Below, piece by piece: positions 39,518-48,040 of a stretch of 48,699 bases of DNA. A program made the translations under genes and the position numbers. The DNA lies in NCBI RefSeq assembly GCF_004134825.1, contig NZ_SDPN01000031.1, forward strand, positions 1 to 48,699, in the 5' to 3' direction. The notes under the pieces are model-generated. The model had not been told where the DNA came from, searched no databases, and worked only from the letters and a program-made list of their open reading frames with translations. This stretch comes from Agromyces albus (GTDB taxonomy: Bacteria > Actinomycetota > Actinomycetes > Actinomycetales > Microbacteriaceae). Position 1 is the stretch's first letter. Each line of letters starts with the position of its first letter.

Positions 39518-40612
39518 TCAGCGGCCGAACTTCGGGGCGAAGAAGCGGGCGACGAGTCGGGCGATGAGGTTCAGCGCCATCACGATGAGGATGAGGGTGA
39601 GGGCGGCGGCCCACGCGCGGTCGATGTACGCCTCGGGCGGATTGCCCTGGTTCGCGTATTGCGTGTACACGAAGACGGGCAGCGACTGCATACGGCCCTC
39701 GAAGAGGCTGTAGTTCATGCTCGCGGTGAATCCGGCGGCGATGAGCAGCGGCGCGGTCTCGCCGATGACCCGGGCGATCGAGAGCATGATGCCCGTGGTG
39801 ATGCCCGCGATCGAGGTGGGAAGCACGACCTTCACGATCGTGAGCCACTTCGGCACGCCGAGGGCGAACGCCGCCTCGCGCAGCTCGTTCGGCACGAGCC
39901 GAAGCATCTCCTCGCTCGAGCGCACCACGACCGGGATCATGAGCACAGCGAGGGCCACAGCACCCGCGATGCCGAGGCGCACGCCGGGGCCGAGGAAGAT
40001 CGCGAAGAGCGCGTAGGCGAAGAGACCGGCGACGATCGACGGGATGCCGGTCATGACGTCGACGAGGAACGTGATGCCCTGCGCGAGCCGGCCGCGGCCG
40101 TATTCGACGAGGTAGATCGAGGTCATGAGGCCGATGGGGATCGAGATGATCGCCGCGGCCCCGGTCATGAGGAGGGTGCCGATGATCGCGTGCAGCGCAC
40201 CACCGCCCTCGCCGGTGACATTGCGCATGGAGAAGGAGAAGAACTCGGGGTCGAAGCGCGAGAGGCCGAAGGTCACGACCGTGATCGTGAGCGAGATCAG
40301 GGGGATCATCGCGAGCAGGAAGGCCCCCGACACGAGGGCGGTGACGAGCCGGTCCATCGCGCGACGCTCGCCCTCGACGAGCGTGGAGAAGAGCCAGATC
40401 GAGGGGATGTAGAGCAGCGCACCGACAAGGAGCGCGCCGCCCCAGTTGAAGCCCTCTCCCGAGCCGATGGCGACGACGCCGAAGACCGCGGCGGCTATCG
40501 CGATCGCGGCACCGAGGATGGTCCACGGAGCGGAGGTCGGGAGGCGGCCCGCCGTCAGCGAGTTGGCGATCGGCGAGCCGGTGTTCGGGTCGGCCCTGGT
40601 CGTCGTGGTCAT
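39518..40612 (-). CDS. pstA: Phosphate ABC transporter permease PstA
   Basis: 364 residues from ATG 40612, which overlaps the pstC stop by one base (TGATG). The extra N-terminal region of about 60 residues with two early membrane segments is usual for actinobacterial PstA. Six core segments follow, with [16 protein letters not shown] region (here [16 protein letters not shown]), [17 protein letters not shown] and the EAA-like loop [18 protein letters not shown]. Forms the channel with PstC. Confidence 0.95.
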   Translation of the reverse strand: MTTTTRADPNTGSPIANSLTAGRLPTSAPWTILGAAIAIAAAVFGVVAIGSGEGFNWGGALLVGALLYIPSIWLFSTLVEGERRAMDRLVTALVSGAFLLAMIPLISLTITVVTFGLSRFDPEFFSFSMRNVTGEGGGALHAIIGTLLMTGAAAIISIPIGLMTSIYLVEYGRGRLAQGITFLVDVMTGIPSIVAGLFAYALFAIFLGPGVRLGIAGAVALAVLMIPVVVRSSEEMLRLVPNELREAAFALGVPKWLTIVKVVLPTSIAGITTGIMLSIARVIGETAPLLIAAGFTASMNYSLFEGRMQSLPVFVYTQYANQGNPPEAYIDRAWAAALTLILIVMALNLIARLVARFFAPKFGR

Positions 40613-41550
40613 CAGTTGGCTCCCGAGAATTCCTTGCGACGGCTGACGATCCAGCGAGCGAACGCGTTGACCGCGAAGGTGACGATGAAGAGGATGAGGC
40701 CCGTGGCGATGAGCACGTTGACGTTCATGCCGTAGGCCTCGGGGAAGCTCAGTGCGATGTTCGCGGCGATGGTCGACGGGTTCACCGAGGTGAGGAGCTC
40801 GAGCGTCACGGCGCCGGTGGCCGAGAGCACCATCGCCACGGCCATCGTCTCGCCGAGCGCCCGGCCGAGCCCGAGCACGGCAGCGGAGATGATGCCCGAA
40901 CGACCGAAGGGCAGCACCGCGGTGCGGATCATCTCCCACCTCGTGGCGCCGAGCGCGAGGGCCGCCTCCTCATGGAGCACCGGCGTCTGCAGGAACACCT
41001 CACGTGAGATGGCCGTCATGATCGGCAGCACCATGACGGCGAGCACGATCGCGGCGGTGAGGATCGTGCGGCCGGTGCCCGAGACCGGACCGGCGAAGAG
41101 CGGAAACCAGCCGAGGTTGTCGACGAGCCACGTGTAGGCCGGTTGCACCGCCGGTGCGAGCACGCCGATGCCCCAGAGGCCGAAGACCACGGACGGCACT
41201 GCCGCGAGGAGGTCGACGATGTAGCCGAGCATCGAGGCCAGGCGGCGCGGCGCGTAATGCGAGATGAAGAGGGCGATGCCGATCGACACCGGCACCGCCA
41301 TGAGGAGCGCGAGAGCTGCGGCCCAGATCGTGCCGAAGATGAGGGGGCCGACGTAGGCCCAGAAGTTCGTCGGGAGGATCGAGGCCTCCTCGGTCGTTGC
41401 GACGAGGGCGGGGAGGCTCTGCACGATGAGGAAGAGCGCGACGGCGGCGAGGGTCACGAGGATCATCGAACCCGCGAAGACGGCGGAACCCGAGAAGACC
41501 CGGTCGCCCGGTCGCTGCTTCGCCTTGATCGCGGCGGTTGCGGTGCTCAT
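40612..41550 (-). CDS. pstC: Phosphate ABC transporter permease PstC
   Basis: 312 residues from ATG 41550 (MSTATAAIKAKQRPGDRVFS) with GAGGA 9-10 nt upstream; an open frame extends 34 codons into the pstS-pstC gap but without homology. Membrane segments, ISHYAPRRLASMLGYIVDLLAAVPSVVFGLWG, and the EAA-type loop EEAALALGATRWEMIRTAVLP are as in PstC. Second gene of the operon, 109 nt after pstS, from which it is separated by a strong hairpin. Confidence 0.95.
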   Translation of the reverse strand: MSTATAAIKAKQRPGDRVFSGSAVFAGSMILVTLAAVALFLIVQSLPALVATTEEASILPTNFWAYVGPLIFGTIWAAALALLMAVPVSIGIALFISHYAPRRLASMLGYIVDLLAAVPSVVFGLWGIGVLAPAVQPAYTWLVDNLGWFPLFAGPVSGTGRTILTAAIVLAVMVLPIMTAISREVFLQTPVLHEEAALALGATRWEMIRTAVLPFGRSGIISAAVLGLGRALGETMAVAMVLSATGAVTLELLTSVNPSTIAANIALSFPEAYGMNVNVLIATGLILFIVTFAVNAFARWIVSRRKEFSGAN

Positions 41551-41607
41551 CTGACGCAATCCTCGGGTTCTCTGGTCGGTATCTGGTTGGAAATCTGGGA
41601 GATGGAT

Positions 41608-41652
41608 GTGCCCGACCCCGTCACGTTCCTCGGAACTTCGGGGGTCGGGCAC
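41608..41652 (-). terminator. Hairpin between pstS and pstC (attenuator or processing site)
   Basis: GTGCCCGACCCC and GGGGTCGGGCAC form a perfect 12-bp stem, with an inner GTTCC/GGAAC stem in the loop. It starts 7 nt after the pstS stop. There is no T tract on the minus strand. It probably stabilises the pstS transcript end or stops part of transcription, so that more binding protein than permease is made. Confidence 0.6.
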
Positions 41653-41659
41653 GAACCTA

Positions 41660-42751
41660 CTACTGGATCGAGTCGATCGCAGCTACTGCCTTCTCGCGCA
41701 GCGCTTCCGAGATCGGAGCCGAGCCGGCGCTCTCCGCGGCGACTGCCTGGCCGTCCTCACTCGCGATGTAGCCGAGGTAGGCCTTCACGAGCTCGACGTT
41801 GGCCGGGTCCTCGTACTGCTGGCAGGCGATGAGGTAGCTCACGAGCACGATCGGGTAGACGCCGGCCTCTTCAGAGGTGCGGTCGATCTCGATGGCGAGG
41901 TCGCCCTCGCTCCGACCCTCGACGAACGGAGAGGCGTCGACGATGGCGGAAGCGGCCTCGGGCGAGTACGGCACGAACTCGTCGCCGACCTGCACGGCGA
42001 CGGTACCGAGGTCGCCGGCGCGCGAGGCGTCGGCGTAGCCGACCGTGCCGGTGCCGTTGGTCACGGCGTCGACGACGCCCGAGGTGCCCTGGGCAGCCTC
42101 GCCGCCCTCGAACGGCCACACACCGTCGGCCTCATAGGTCCACACGTCGGGAGCGGCCGCACCGAGGTACTCGGTGAAGTTCTCCGTGGTGCCCGAGTCG
42201 TCGGAGCGGTGCACGGGCGTGATCGCCGTGTCGGGGAGTTCGACGCCGTCGTTCAGGGCGGCGATCGCCGGGTCGTTCCACGTCGTGATCGTGCCCGCGA
42301 AGATGCCCGCGATGGTCGCCGCGTCGAGGTTCAGCTCGTCGACGCCCTCGAGGTTGAAGATGACGGCGATCGGCGAGACGTAGAGCGGGAGCTCCACGAT
42401 GCTCGAGTCCGCCGCGCACTTGGCGAAGCCGCCCGCGGCGATCTCCTCGTCGTTGAACGCACGGTCGGAACCGGCGAAGTCGCTCGCGCCCTCGAGGAAG
42501 GTCTCGCGACCGGCGCCGGAGCCCGACGGGTCGTAGTCGATCGTGACGTCGGGGTTCGCGGTCTGGAAGCCGGCGATCCATGCCTGCTGTGCGGCGTCCT
42601 GGGAGGACGCGCCGGCGCCGACGAGGTTGCCCGAGAGCGACGAGGCCGACTCCTCGGGGACTGCACCGCCTTCGTTCGAGGCGCAGGAGCTGAGCGCGAT
42701 CGCCGCGGTGACGGCGATGACGGTGGGCACGCCGAAACGCTTGAGGTTCAC
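41660..42751 (-). CDS. pstS: Phosphate-binding lipoprotein
   Basis: 363 residues. GTG start with GAAGGGAA upstream. The lipobox LSSC gives Cys23 as lipidation site. Phosphate-binding motifs: LVGAGASSQDAAQQAW, YDPSGSGAGRETFLEG, FAGSDRAF, VHRSDDSGTTENFTEYL and GTVGYADASRA. Binds phosphate outside the membrane and hands it to PstCA. First gene of the operon under a PHO box at 42849-42866. Confidence 0.96.
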   Translation of the reverse strand: MNLKRFGVPTVIAVTAAIALSSCASNEGGAVPEESASSLSGNLVGAGASSQDAAQQAWIAGFQTANPDVTIDYDPSGSGAGRETFLEGASDFAGSDRAFNDEEIAAGGFAKCAADSSIVELPLYVSPIAVIFNLEGVDELNLDAATIAGIFAGTITTWNDPAIAALNDGVELPDTAITPVHRSDDSGTTENFTEYLGAAAPDVWTYEADGVWPFEGGEAAQGTSGVVDAVTNGTGTVGYADASRAGDLGTVAVQVGDEFVPYSPEAASAIVDASPFVEGRSEGDLAIEIDRTSEEAGVYPIVLVSYLIACQQYEDPANVELVKAYLGYIASEDGQAVAAESAGSAPISEALREKAVAAIDSIQ

Positions 42752-42848
42752 GTGGTTCCCTTCCGGGGTTTCAATTGCAGGGGGTTTGGGGCCGGTGCCG
42801 ACCCGCCTGCGACGCTAATGAGCGCGCCTTACGAGCATCCGCCACGTC

Positions 42849-42866
42849 GGTGAACAGGAGGTGAAC
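42849..42866 (-). promoter_or_regulatory. PHO box upstream of pstS
   Basis: On the minus strand two GTTCACC heptamers begin 11 bp apart (GTTCACC-TCCT-GTTCACC), the consensus direct repeat bound by actinobacterial PhoP. It lies about 97 bp before the pstS start codon. Induction of pstSCAB by phosphate starvation through PhoR-PhoP follows; phoRP is not in the window. Confidence 0.82.
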
Positions 42867-42971
42867 GAGCGCTGTCGGGGCGGATGCCGCCGCTGGGAGG
42901 TTGATGGGAGGGGAGGGGCGTGACGCTGCAGTAGATGTTCCTGGCAGGTCACGTGCTCGTCACGTCGAGGA

Positions 42972-43071
42972 GGCTGCCGCAGCCCGCGAGGCTGCGCCTC
43001 GCACCGCTGGGAGGCGGCGGGGCTGCCGCCTTTCGCCTCGGAGCGTGACGCTTCGCGTCACGCCCGAGGCG
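42972..43071. repeat. Cluster of four consecutive hairpins
   Basis: In 100 bp: GGCTGC-C-GCAGCC (42972-42984), GCGAGGC-TGC-GCCTCGC (42986-43002), AGGCGGC-6 nt-GCCGCCT (43012-43031), and a 17-bp stem with one bulged A, CGCCTCGG-A-GCGTGACGC-TTC-GCGTCACGC-CCGAGGCG (43034-43071). The last contains the stop codon of the mutT1-like gene. At least that one probably ends the ppk-mutT1 transcript; the others extend towards the pstS promoter. Confidence 0.6.
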
Positions 43072-43993
43072 CATGCGTCTCGATGGCGATGATGCCCGAG
43101 CTCGGGTTGCTGGCCGAGAGGTGCACGACGCTGAACGCGCCGGCCTCGAGCCCCGCGGCATCCGTGACATACGAGCCGATCGGCGTGCCGGTGGCGAGGG
43201 CGATCTCGCGCATGATCTCGGGCAGTACGGGACCGTGGCTGCACAGCACCGCGGCCTTCCCGGCGCGCACCCGCTTGCCCACGACGCGACGCACCTCGCC
43301 GTTGCCCGACTCCCAGGCTTCCTCACTGATGCCGTCGTCGCGCTTGATGTTCATCCCGGTCGCGGCGGCGAGCGGTGTCACCGTGGTGACGCAGCGCACT
43401 GCCGGACTCGTGACGATGCGCTTCGGACCCCACGCCGTGAGGGTCTCGACGAGGGCGGCCGCTTGCCGCACGCCGCGCGCGACGAGCGGCCGAGCGGCAT
43501 CCGGTCCCTTCCACCCGTTGCGCGTCGAGGCCTTGCCGTGCCGCAGCAGCATGAGGGCGAACGTGCTCGTCACCTCCTGGTCGACGAGCTTCGCGAAGGC
43601 ATCGAGGATCTCGACGTCGGGCGAATAGCTCAGGTAACCACGGGCGCGCCTGATCGTCACCCATTCGAGTGCTGCGACCTCGGCGTTCGGCCGGAACGTG
43701 GATCGCTGCACCGCGCGCTCGCTCACCTCGGCGGCCCAGTAGTGCACGATCTTCTCGCGGCCGCTCGGCAACGGATAGCGCGAGATGCCGAGCGGCACGC
43801 CGAGTGCGACCTCGAGCCCGGTCTCCTCGGCGATCTCGCGCACTGCGGTGCGTGGCAGCGATTCGCCGGGCTCGACCTTGCCTTTCGGAATCGTCACGTC
43901 GCCGTAGACCGTGCGGTGGATGACGAGCACATGCACCTTGCCGTCGATGAGGCGCCAGCAGACCGCGCCGGCGGCATAGACCGCCGTCGTCAA
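43058..43993 (-). CDS. Nudix hydrolase fused to histidine phosphatase (MutT1-like)
   Basis: 311 residues from TTG 43993 ([20 protein letters not shown]), which overlaps the ppk stop as TTGA. The N-terminal Nudix domain has the box [20 protein letters not shown] followed by TGLEV. From about residue 160 a phosphoglycerate-mutase-type domain follows with the RHG motif in [11 protein letters not shown] and a second His in CSHGP. The same fusion next to ppk is known as MutT1 in mycobacteria, which removes 8-oxo-GTP/dGTP and dinucleotide polyphosphates in two steps. The function here is inferred from architecture and location. The stop codon lies within a strong hairpin. Confidence 0.87.
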   Translation of the reverse strand: MTTAVYAAGAVCWRLIDGKVHVLVIHRTVYGDVTIPKGKVEPGESLPRTAVREIAEETGLEVALGVPLGISRYPLPSGREKIVHYWAAEVSERAVQRSTFRPNAEVAALEWVTIRRARGYLSYSPDVEILDAFAKLVDQEVTSTFALMLLRHGKASTRNGWKGPDAARPLVARGVRQAAALVETLTAWGPKRIVTSPAVRCVTTVTPLAAATGMNIKRDDGISEEAWESGNGEVRRVVGKRVRAGKAAVLCSHGPVLPEIMREIALATGTPIGSYVTDAAGLEAGAFSVVHLSASNPSSGIIAIETHAPRA

Positions 43994-46167
43994 CGCCGTT
44001 TCCCGATTCGCGGGCGCGCGCCGATCTGGTGCATGAGCACATTCTGCATGTCGCCGAGGGGGTGCCCCTCTTCGGAGACCGAGTGCCGGATCCATTCACC
44101 AGAACCGTCGAGCCGCCACGAGCTCGTCGTGTCGTCCATCGCCCGGTCGAAGAGCGCGTCGATCTCGGCGAGGTGGTCGATCTCGGTGAGTCGCACGAGC
44201 GCCTCGACGCGGCGGTCGAGGTTGCGGTGCATCATGTCGGCCGAGCCGATGAACGTCTGCGGGTCGCCGTCGTTCAGGAACGAGAAGACGCGCGAGTGCT
44301 CGAGGTAGCGGCCGAGGATGGACCGCACGCGGATGTTCTCGCTGAGCCCCGGGATGCCGGGACGAAGGCTGCAGATGCCGCGCACCCAGACATCGACGGG
44401 CACTCCTGCATTCGACGCGCGGTAGAGCGCGTCGATGATCGACTCGTCGACGATCGAGTTCACCTTGATCCGGATGCCGGAGGGCAAGCCGGCCTCGGCG
44501 TTGCGGATCTCGGTCGCGATCAGCTTGAGCAGTCCCTTGCGCAAGTGGAGGGGGGCCACGAGCAGGCGCTTGAACTTCTTCTCGATCGCATAGCCCGACA
44601 GCTCGTTGAAGAGCCGGGTGAGGTCTTTGCCGACCTGGTCGTCGGCGGTGAGCAGCCCGAGGTCTTCGTAGATGCGGCTGGTCTTGGGGTTGTAGTTGCC
44701 GGTGCCGATGTGGCTGTAGTGGCGCAAGACCCCCTTCTCCTGCCGGATCACGAGTGCGAGCTTGCAGTGGGTCTTCAGGCCCACGAGGCCGTAGACGACG
44801 TGCACGCCGGCCTTCTCGAGCTTTCGGGCCCAGGAGATGTTCGCCTGCTCATCGAAGCGGGCCTTGATCTCGACGAGCGCGAGCACCTGCTTTCCCGACT
44901 CGGCGGCGTCGATGAGCGCCTCGACGATCGGGCTCTGACCCGACGTGCGGTACAGGGTCTGCTTGATGGCGAGCACGTCGGGGTCGGCGGCGGCCTGCTC
45001 GAGGAAGGACTGCACGCTCGTCGCGAAGGACTCGTAGGGGTGGTGGAGCAGCACGTCTTTGCGGGAGACGGCGGCGAAGACATCCGCTCGCAGGTTCGAT
45101 TCGGACGGCTGCAGCTGCACGGGCGTCGTCGGCACGTGCGTCGGGTAGTGCAGTTCGGGCCGGTCGAGACGAGACAGGTCGAAGAGGCCGCCGAGGTCGA
45201 GGGGAGCTGGAAGCCGGAAGACCTCCTGTTCGGTCACGTCGAGCTCGCGCACGAGCAGGCCGAGCGTGACGTCGTCCATGTCGTCGGTGATCTCGAGCCG
45301 GATCGGCGGTCCGAAACGGCGCCGCAGCAGCTCCTTCTCGAGGGCCTTGATGAGGTTCTCGGTCTCGTCTTCCTCGATCTCGACGTCTTCGTTGCGCGTG
45401 ACGCGGAACACGTGGTGCTCGACGATCTCCATGCCGGGGAACAGGTCGCCGAGGTGGTTCGCGATGAGGTCTTCGAGCGTGATGTATCGCGCGTCTTCCA
45501 CGGACTCGTCGGGCTCGACCCGCACGAACCGCGGCAGCATCTGCGGAACCTTGACGCGGGCGAACTCCTGTCGGCCCGTGCGGCTGTTGCGCACGCGCAC
45601 CGAGAGGTTGAGCGAGAGCCCCGAGATGTAGGGGAACGGATGCGCCGGGTCGACCGCGAGCGGCATGAGCACCGGGAAGATCTGCCGCGAGAAGTACTCG
45701 CGAAGGTGCTCGCGCTCCTCGTCGCCGAGCTCGTTCCAGGTGACGACCCGGATGCCGGCCTCGGCGAGGGCGGGTTTCACGAGCTCCTGGTATGCGGCGG
45801 CGTGCCGCTCCTGCAGCTCGTGCGCCTTCCTCGAGATGTCGCTCAGCACGTCGGCGGGCGAGCGGCCCACGTTCGTCGGCACCGCGAGACCGGTCACAAT
45901 GCGCCGCTTCAGGCCGGCGACGCGCACCATGAAGAACTCGTCGAGGTTCGACGCGAAGATCGCGAGGAAGTTCGCGCGCTCGAGCGCCGGCACCCGTGGG
46001 TCTTCACCGAGTTCGAGCACGCGCTGGTTGAACGCGAGCCAGCTCAGCTCGCGATCGAGGTACCGTTCGGCGGGGAGCTCGGGCGCCCCCTCGATGTCGA
46101 GCGGCTCGAAGTCATCGTCGAAGTCACTCGACGTCCGGTCGTCGTCGAGGACACTGTCGGCGGTCAT
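43990..46167 (-). CDS. ppk: Polyphosphate kinase 1
   Basis: 725 residues with all four PPK1 domains: N-terminal [20 protein letters not shown], head domain with [15 protein letters not shown], and the two catalytic domains. The autophosphorylated His is in [15 protein letters not shown], followed by [10 protein letters not shown]; the second active-site part is near [16 protein letters not shown]. Makes polyphosphate from ATP. It is translationally coupled to the MutT1-like gene and lies between the pst operon and a GlnR-like regulator, a phosphate-storage context. The acidic N-terminus ([17 protein letters not shown]) precedes the conserved domain. Confidence 0.96.
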   Translation of the reverse strand: MTADSVLDDDRTSSDFDDDFEPLDIEGAPELPAERYLDRELSWLAFNQRVLELGEDPRVPALERANFLAIFASNLDEFFMVRVAGLKRRIVTGLAVPTNVGRSPADVLSDISRKAHELQERHAAAYQELVKPALAEAGIRVVTWNELGDEEREHLREYFSRQIFPVLMPLAVDPAHPFPYISGLSLNLSVRVRNSRTGRQEFARVKVPQMLPRFVRVEPDESVEDARYITLEDLIANHLGDLFPGMEIVEHHVFRVTRNEDVEIEEDETENLIKALEKELLRRRFGPPIRLEITDDMDDVTLGLLVRELDVTEQEVFRLPAPLDLGGLFDLSRLDRPELHYPTHVPTTPVQLQPSESNLRADVFAAVSRKDVLLHHPYESFATSVQSFLEQAAADPDVLAIKQTLYRTSGQSPIVEALIDAAESGKQVLALVEIKARFDEQANISWARKLEKAGVHVVYGLVGLKTHCKLALVIRQEKGVLRHYSHIGTGNYNPKTSRIYEDLGLLTADDQVGKDLTRLFNELSGYAIEKKFKRLLVAPLHLRKGLLKLIATEIRNAEAGLPSGIRIKVNSIVDESIIDALYRASNAGVPVDVWVRGICSLRPGIPGLSENIRVRSILGRYLEHSRVFSFLNDGDPQTFIGSADMMHRNLDRRVEALVRLTEIDHLAEIDALFDRAMDDTTSSWRLDGSGEWIRHSVSEEGHPLGDMQNVLMHQIGARPRIGKRR

Positions 46168-46212
46168 CCCCTCATCATGCCATTTACCCGGGAGACCGCG
46201 ATGAGGAGCGTG

Positions 46213-46902
46213 TTAACGGGCGGTGACGGGCTGGTCGCGATCGTCTTCCTCGTGCACGTTGAAGCGATAGCCGACGTTGCGCACCGTGCCGATGAGGCTG
46301 TCGAGGTCGCCGAGCTTCGCGCGGAGACGTCGCACGTGCACGTCGACGGTGCGAGTGCCGCCGAAGTAGTCGTATCCCCACACCTCGCTGAGCAGCTGCT
46401 CGCGCGTGAACACCCGGGAGGGATGCGCCGCGAGGAAGCGCAGCAGCTCGAACTCCTTGTAGGTGAGGTCGAGCGTGCGACCGTGCACCTTCGCCGAATA
46501 GCTCGCTTCGTCGATGACGACGCCCGACGTCTGGATGCGCTCGCTCGGCAGGGCGGACTGCGCGCGCCCGATCGCGAGCCGGATGCGTGCGTCGACCTCG
46601 GCGGGACCGGCGTGCTCGAGCACGACGTCGTCGATGCCCCAGTCGGGAGTGACCGCGGTGAGTCCGCCCTCGGTGACGATGAGCAGGAGCGGCACCGAGA
46701 GCCCCGTCGTGCGCAGGATCTGCGAGAGCGCCTTCGCGCCCGCGAGGTTCGTGCGGGCATCGAGGAAGACGAGATCGGATTCGGGCGCTCTGACCAGCTG
46801 CTCAGGCGAAGCGGGAATGACCCGCGTTCGGTGAGTCAGGAGTGACAGAGCCGGAAGAACGTCATCGTTGGCTGCCGGCGACAAGATCAGCAGCTGCGCC
46901 AC
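46213..46902 (-). CDS. GlnR-like atypical OmpR-type response regulator
   Basis: 229 residues. The receiver part resembles Gln[39 protein letters not shown] is characteristic. The acidic pocket at the N-terminus ([14 protein letters not shown]) and the conserved Lys near the end of the receiver are missing, although an Asp remains in [10 protein letters not shown], so normal phosphorylation is doubtful. The C-terminal winged helix is complete ([52 protein letters not shown]). GlnR controls nitrogen genes in actinobacteria and cross-talks with PhoP; here it sits beside ppk and pst. GTG start with GGAGGG upstream. Confidence 0.87.
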   Translation of the reverse strand: MAQLLILSPAANDDVLPALSLLTHRTRVIPASPEQLVRAPESDLVFLDARTNLAGAKALSQILRTTGLSVPLLLIVTEGGLTAVTPDWGIDDVVLEHAGPAEVDARIRLAIGRAQSALPSERIQTSGVVIDEASYSAKVHGRTLDLTYKEFELLRFLAAHPSRVFTREQLLSEVWGYDYFGGTRTVDVHVRRLRAKLGDLDSLIGTVRNVGYRFNVHEEDDRDQPVTAR

Positions 46903-46916
46903 GCACTCACCCTCCA

Positions 46917-46939
46917 GTAGTAAGGTGCGTCAATACTAC
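46917..46939. promoter_or_regulatory. Facing -10 elements of divergent promoters
   Basis: GTAGTA-11 nt-TACTAC is a perfect inverted repeat. Read on either strand, TACTAC can be a -10: on minus for the GlnR-like gene (start 46902), on plus for the membrane protein gene at 46982. It could also be a binding site for the regulator itself. Confidence 0.4.
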
Positions 46940-46981
46940 GCGACGCCGGGCCCCCCGACGTGCGAGCCGAACGAGGAGACC

Positions 46982-47302
46982 ATGCAAACGCATTCCGAGT
47001 CACGCGGATGGCCGGGCGTCTTCCTCGTGTGGGCGATCGCCCTGGCCGGTGCGCTCGTCGTCGTCGCGCTGGCCTACGGCGGCACTGGCTCCTGGTTCGG
47101 CGACGCCTCGTGGCTCGGCGTCTACGGGGCGCTCGGAGTGGTGCTCGCGGCATCCGTGCTCGCGGCGCTCGTCACGCAATTGGCGTCGAGGCGGCCCGCG
47201 GGCTTCGTCGCCCGAGCGAGCGCGAGCGTCGGCGGCGCGGTCATCGTGGTCGCGCTCGCGGCGGCGGCGGTGGCCCCCATAGCGGCCGCGGTGAACGGGT
47301 AG
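46982..47302 (+). CDS. Small membrane protein, three segments
   Basis: 106 residues from ATG 46982 with GAGGAG upstream. Three hydrophobic segments (FLVWAIALAGALVVVALAYG, GVYGALGVVLAASVLAALVT, VGGAVIVVALAAAAVAPIAA) with short polar loops. No known domain. The neighbours (GlnR-like regulator, 38-residue membrane protein, nitrobindin) do not tell its job. Its TAG stop is part of the next gene's -10 element. Confidence 0.72.
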   Translation: MQTHSESRGWPGVFLVWAIALAGALVVVALAYGGTGSWFGDASWLGVYGALGVVLAASVLAALVTQLASRRPAGFVARASASVGGAVIVVALAAAAVAPIAAAVNG

Positions 47303-47305
47303 ACT
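47300..47305 (+). promoter_or_regulatory. -10 element, leaderless start of the 38-residue ORF
   Basis: TAGACT, 6 nt, ATG 47312. The hexamer overlaps the stop codon of the preceding gene. Confidence 0.5.
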
Positions 47306-47311
47306 TTCCGC

Positions 47312-47428
47312 ATGGAGTCGTTGCTCGCCCTCGAATTGCTGTTCATCGGCCTGCTCGGCCTTGCGACCGTCGCGATCGCGTACATCAGCGGGGTCGTCGT
47401 CTACAAGTTGTTCCGGGGGCAGCGCTAA
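47312..47428 (+). CDS. 38-residue single-span membrane microprotein
   Basis: Too short for usual gene calling. ATG 47312 follows TAGACT plus 6 nt. The product begins MESLLALELLFIGLLGLATV, continues hydrophobic to about residue 31 and ends in a basic tail (KLFRGQR), the layout of a bitopic or re-entrant membrane peptide with the C-terminus in the cytoplasm. The TAA stop is 3 nt before the GTG of the nitrobindin-type gene, which has no ribosome binding site of its own, so translation is probably coupled. Codon use is that of the neighbours. Function unknown. Confidence 0.55.
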   Translation: MESLLALELLFIGLLGLATVAIAYISGVVVYKLFRGQR

Positions 47429-47431
47429 CTC

Positions 47432-48040
47432 GTGATCGAGTTGCCCGTCGACCTTCCGGCCGAGCTCGTTCCGCTCTCCTGGCTCATCGGAGTCTGGGAG
47501 GGGTCTGGAGTGATCGACTACAAGATCGGCGACGGGTCGGTCACCCATGAGTTCGGCCAGCGCGTGAGCTTCAGCCACGACGGCCTCCCGCACCTGAACT
47601 ACACGTCGTACACGTGGCTCTTCCCCGAGACCGCGGGCGGCGAGCCGGCTCCTCTCGCGACCGAGACCGGCTATTGGCGCATCGCCCGCGACCTCGGCGA
47701 GGGCGACGTCGGCCCGGGGCTGCTCCCGGCGGTCGGCAAGCCCCCTTATCCCGACGCCGATTCCGTGGAGACCCTGCGCAACACCGATGGGGGATTCGAC
47801 CTCGAGGTGTCGATCGTGCACCCCGGCGGCGTCAGCGAGCTCTACCTCGGCCAGGTGAAGGGGCCGCGGATCGACCTCGCGACCGACGCCGTCATGCGCA
47901 CCGCCGGCGCGAAGGACTACGCGGCGGCGACCCGGCTCTACGGCCTCGTCGAGGCGCACCTGCTGTGGGCGTGGGACATCGCAGCGCTCGGTCAAGACCT
48001 CCGCACCCACGCCTCTGCCCGACTCGCGAAAGTGGACTGA
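47432..48040 (+). CDS. Nitrobindin-type heme-binding beta-barrel protein (FABP family)
   Basis: 202 residues from GTG 47432. The family motif GxWxGxG is present as WLIGVWEGSGVIDYKIGDG, followed by the barrel strands (YTSYTWLFPE, ETGYWRIARDLG, FDLEVSIVHPGGVSELYLGQVKG). Near the C-terminus LLWAWDIAALGQDLRTHASARL supplies the His expected to bind heme iron on the barrel edge. Nitrobindins react with peroxynitrite and NO. The stop overlaps the next start by one base (TGATG); the pairing with a YgfZ-like gene is common in actinobacteria. Confidence 0.87.
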   Translation: MIELPVDLPAELVPLSWLIGVWEGSGVIDYKIGDGSVTHEFGQRVSFSHDGLPHLNYTSYTWLFPETAGGEPAPLATETGYWRIARDLGEGDVGPGLLPAVGKPPYPDADSVETLRNTDGGFDLEVSIVHPGGVSELYLGQVKGPRIDLATDAVMRTAGAKDYAAATRLYGLVEAHLLWAWDIAALGQDLRTHASARLAKVD

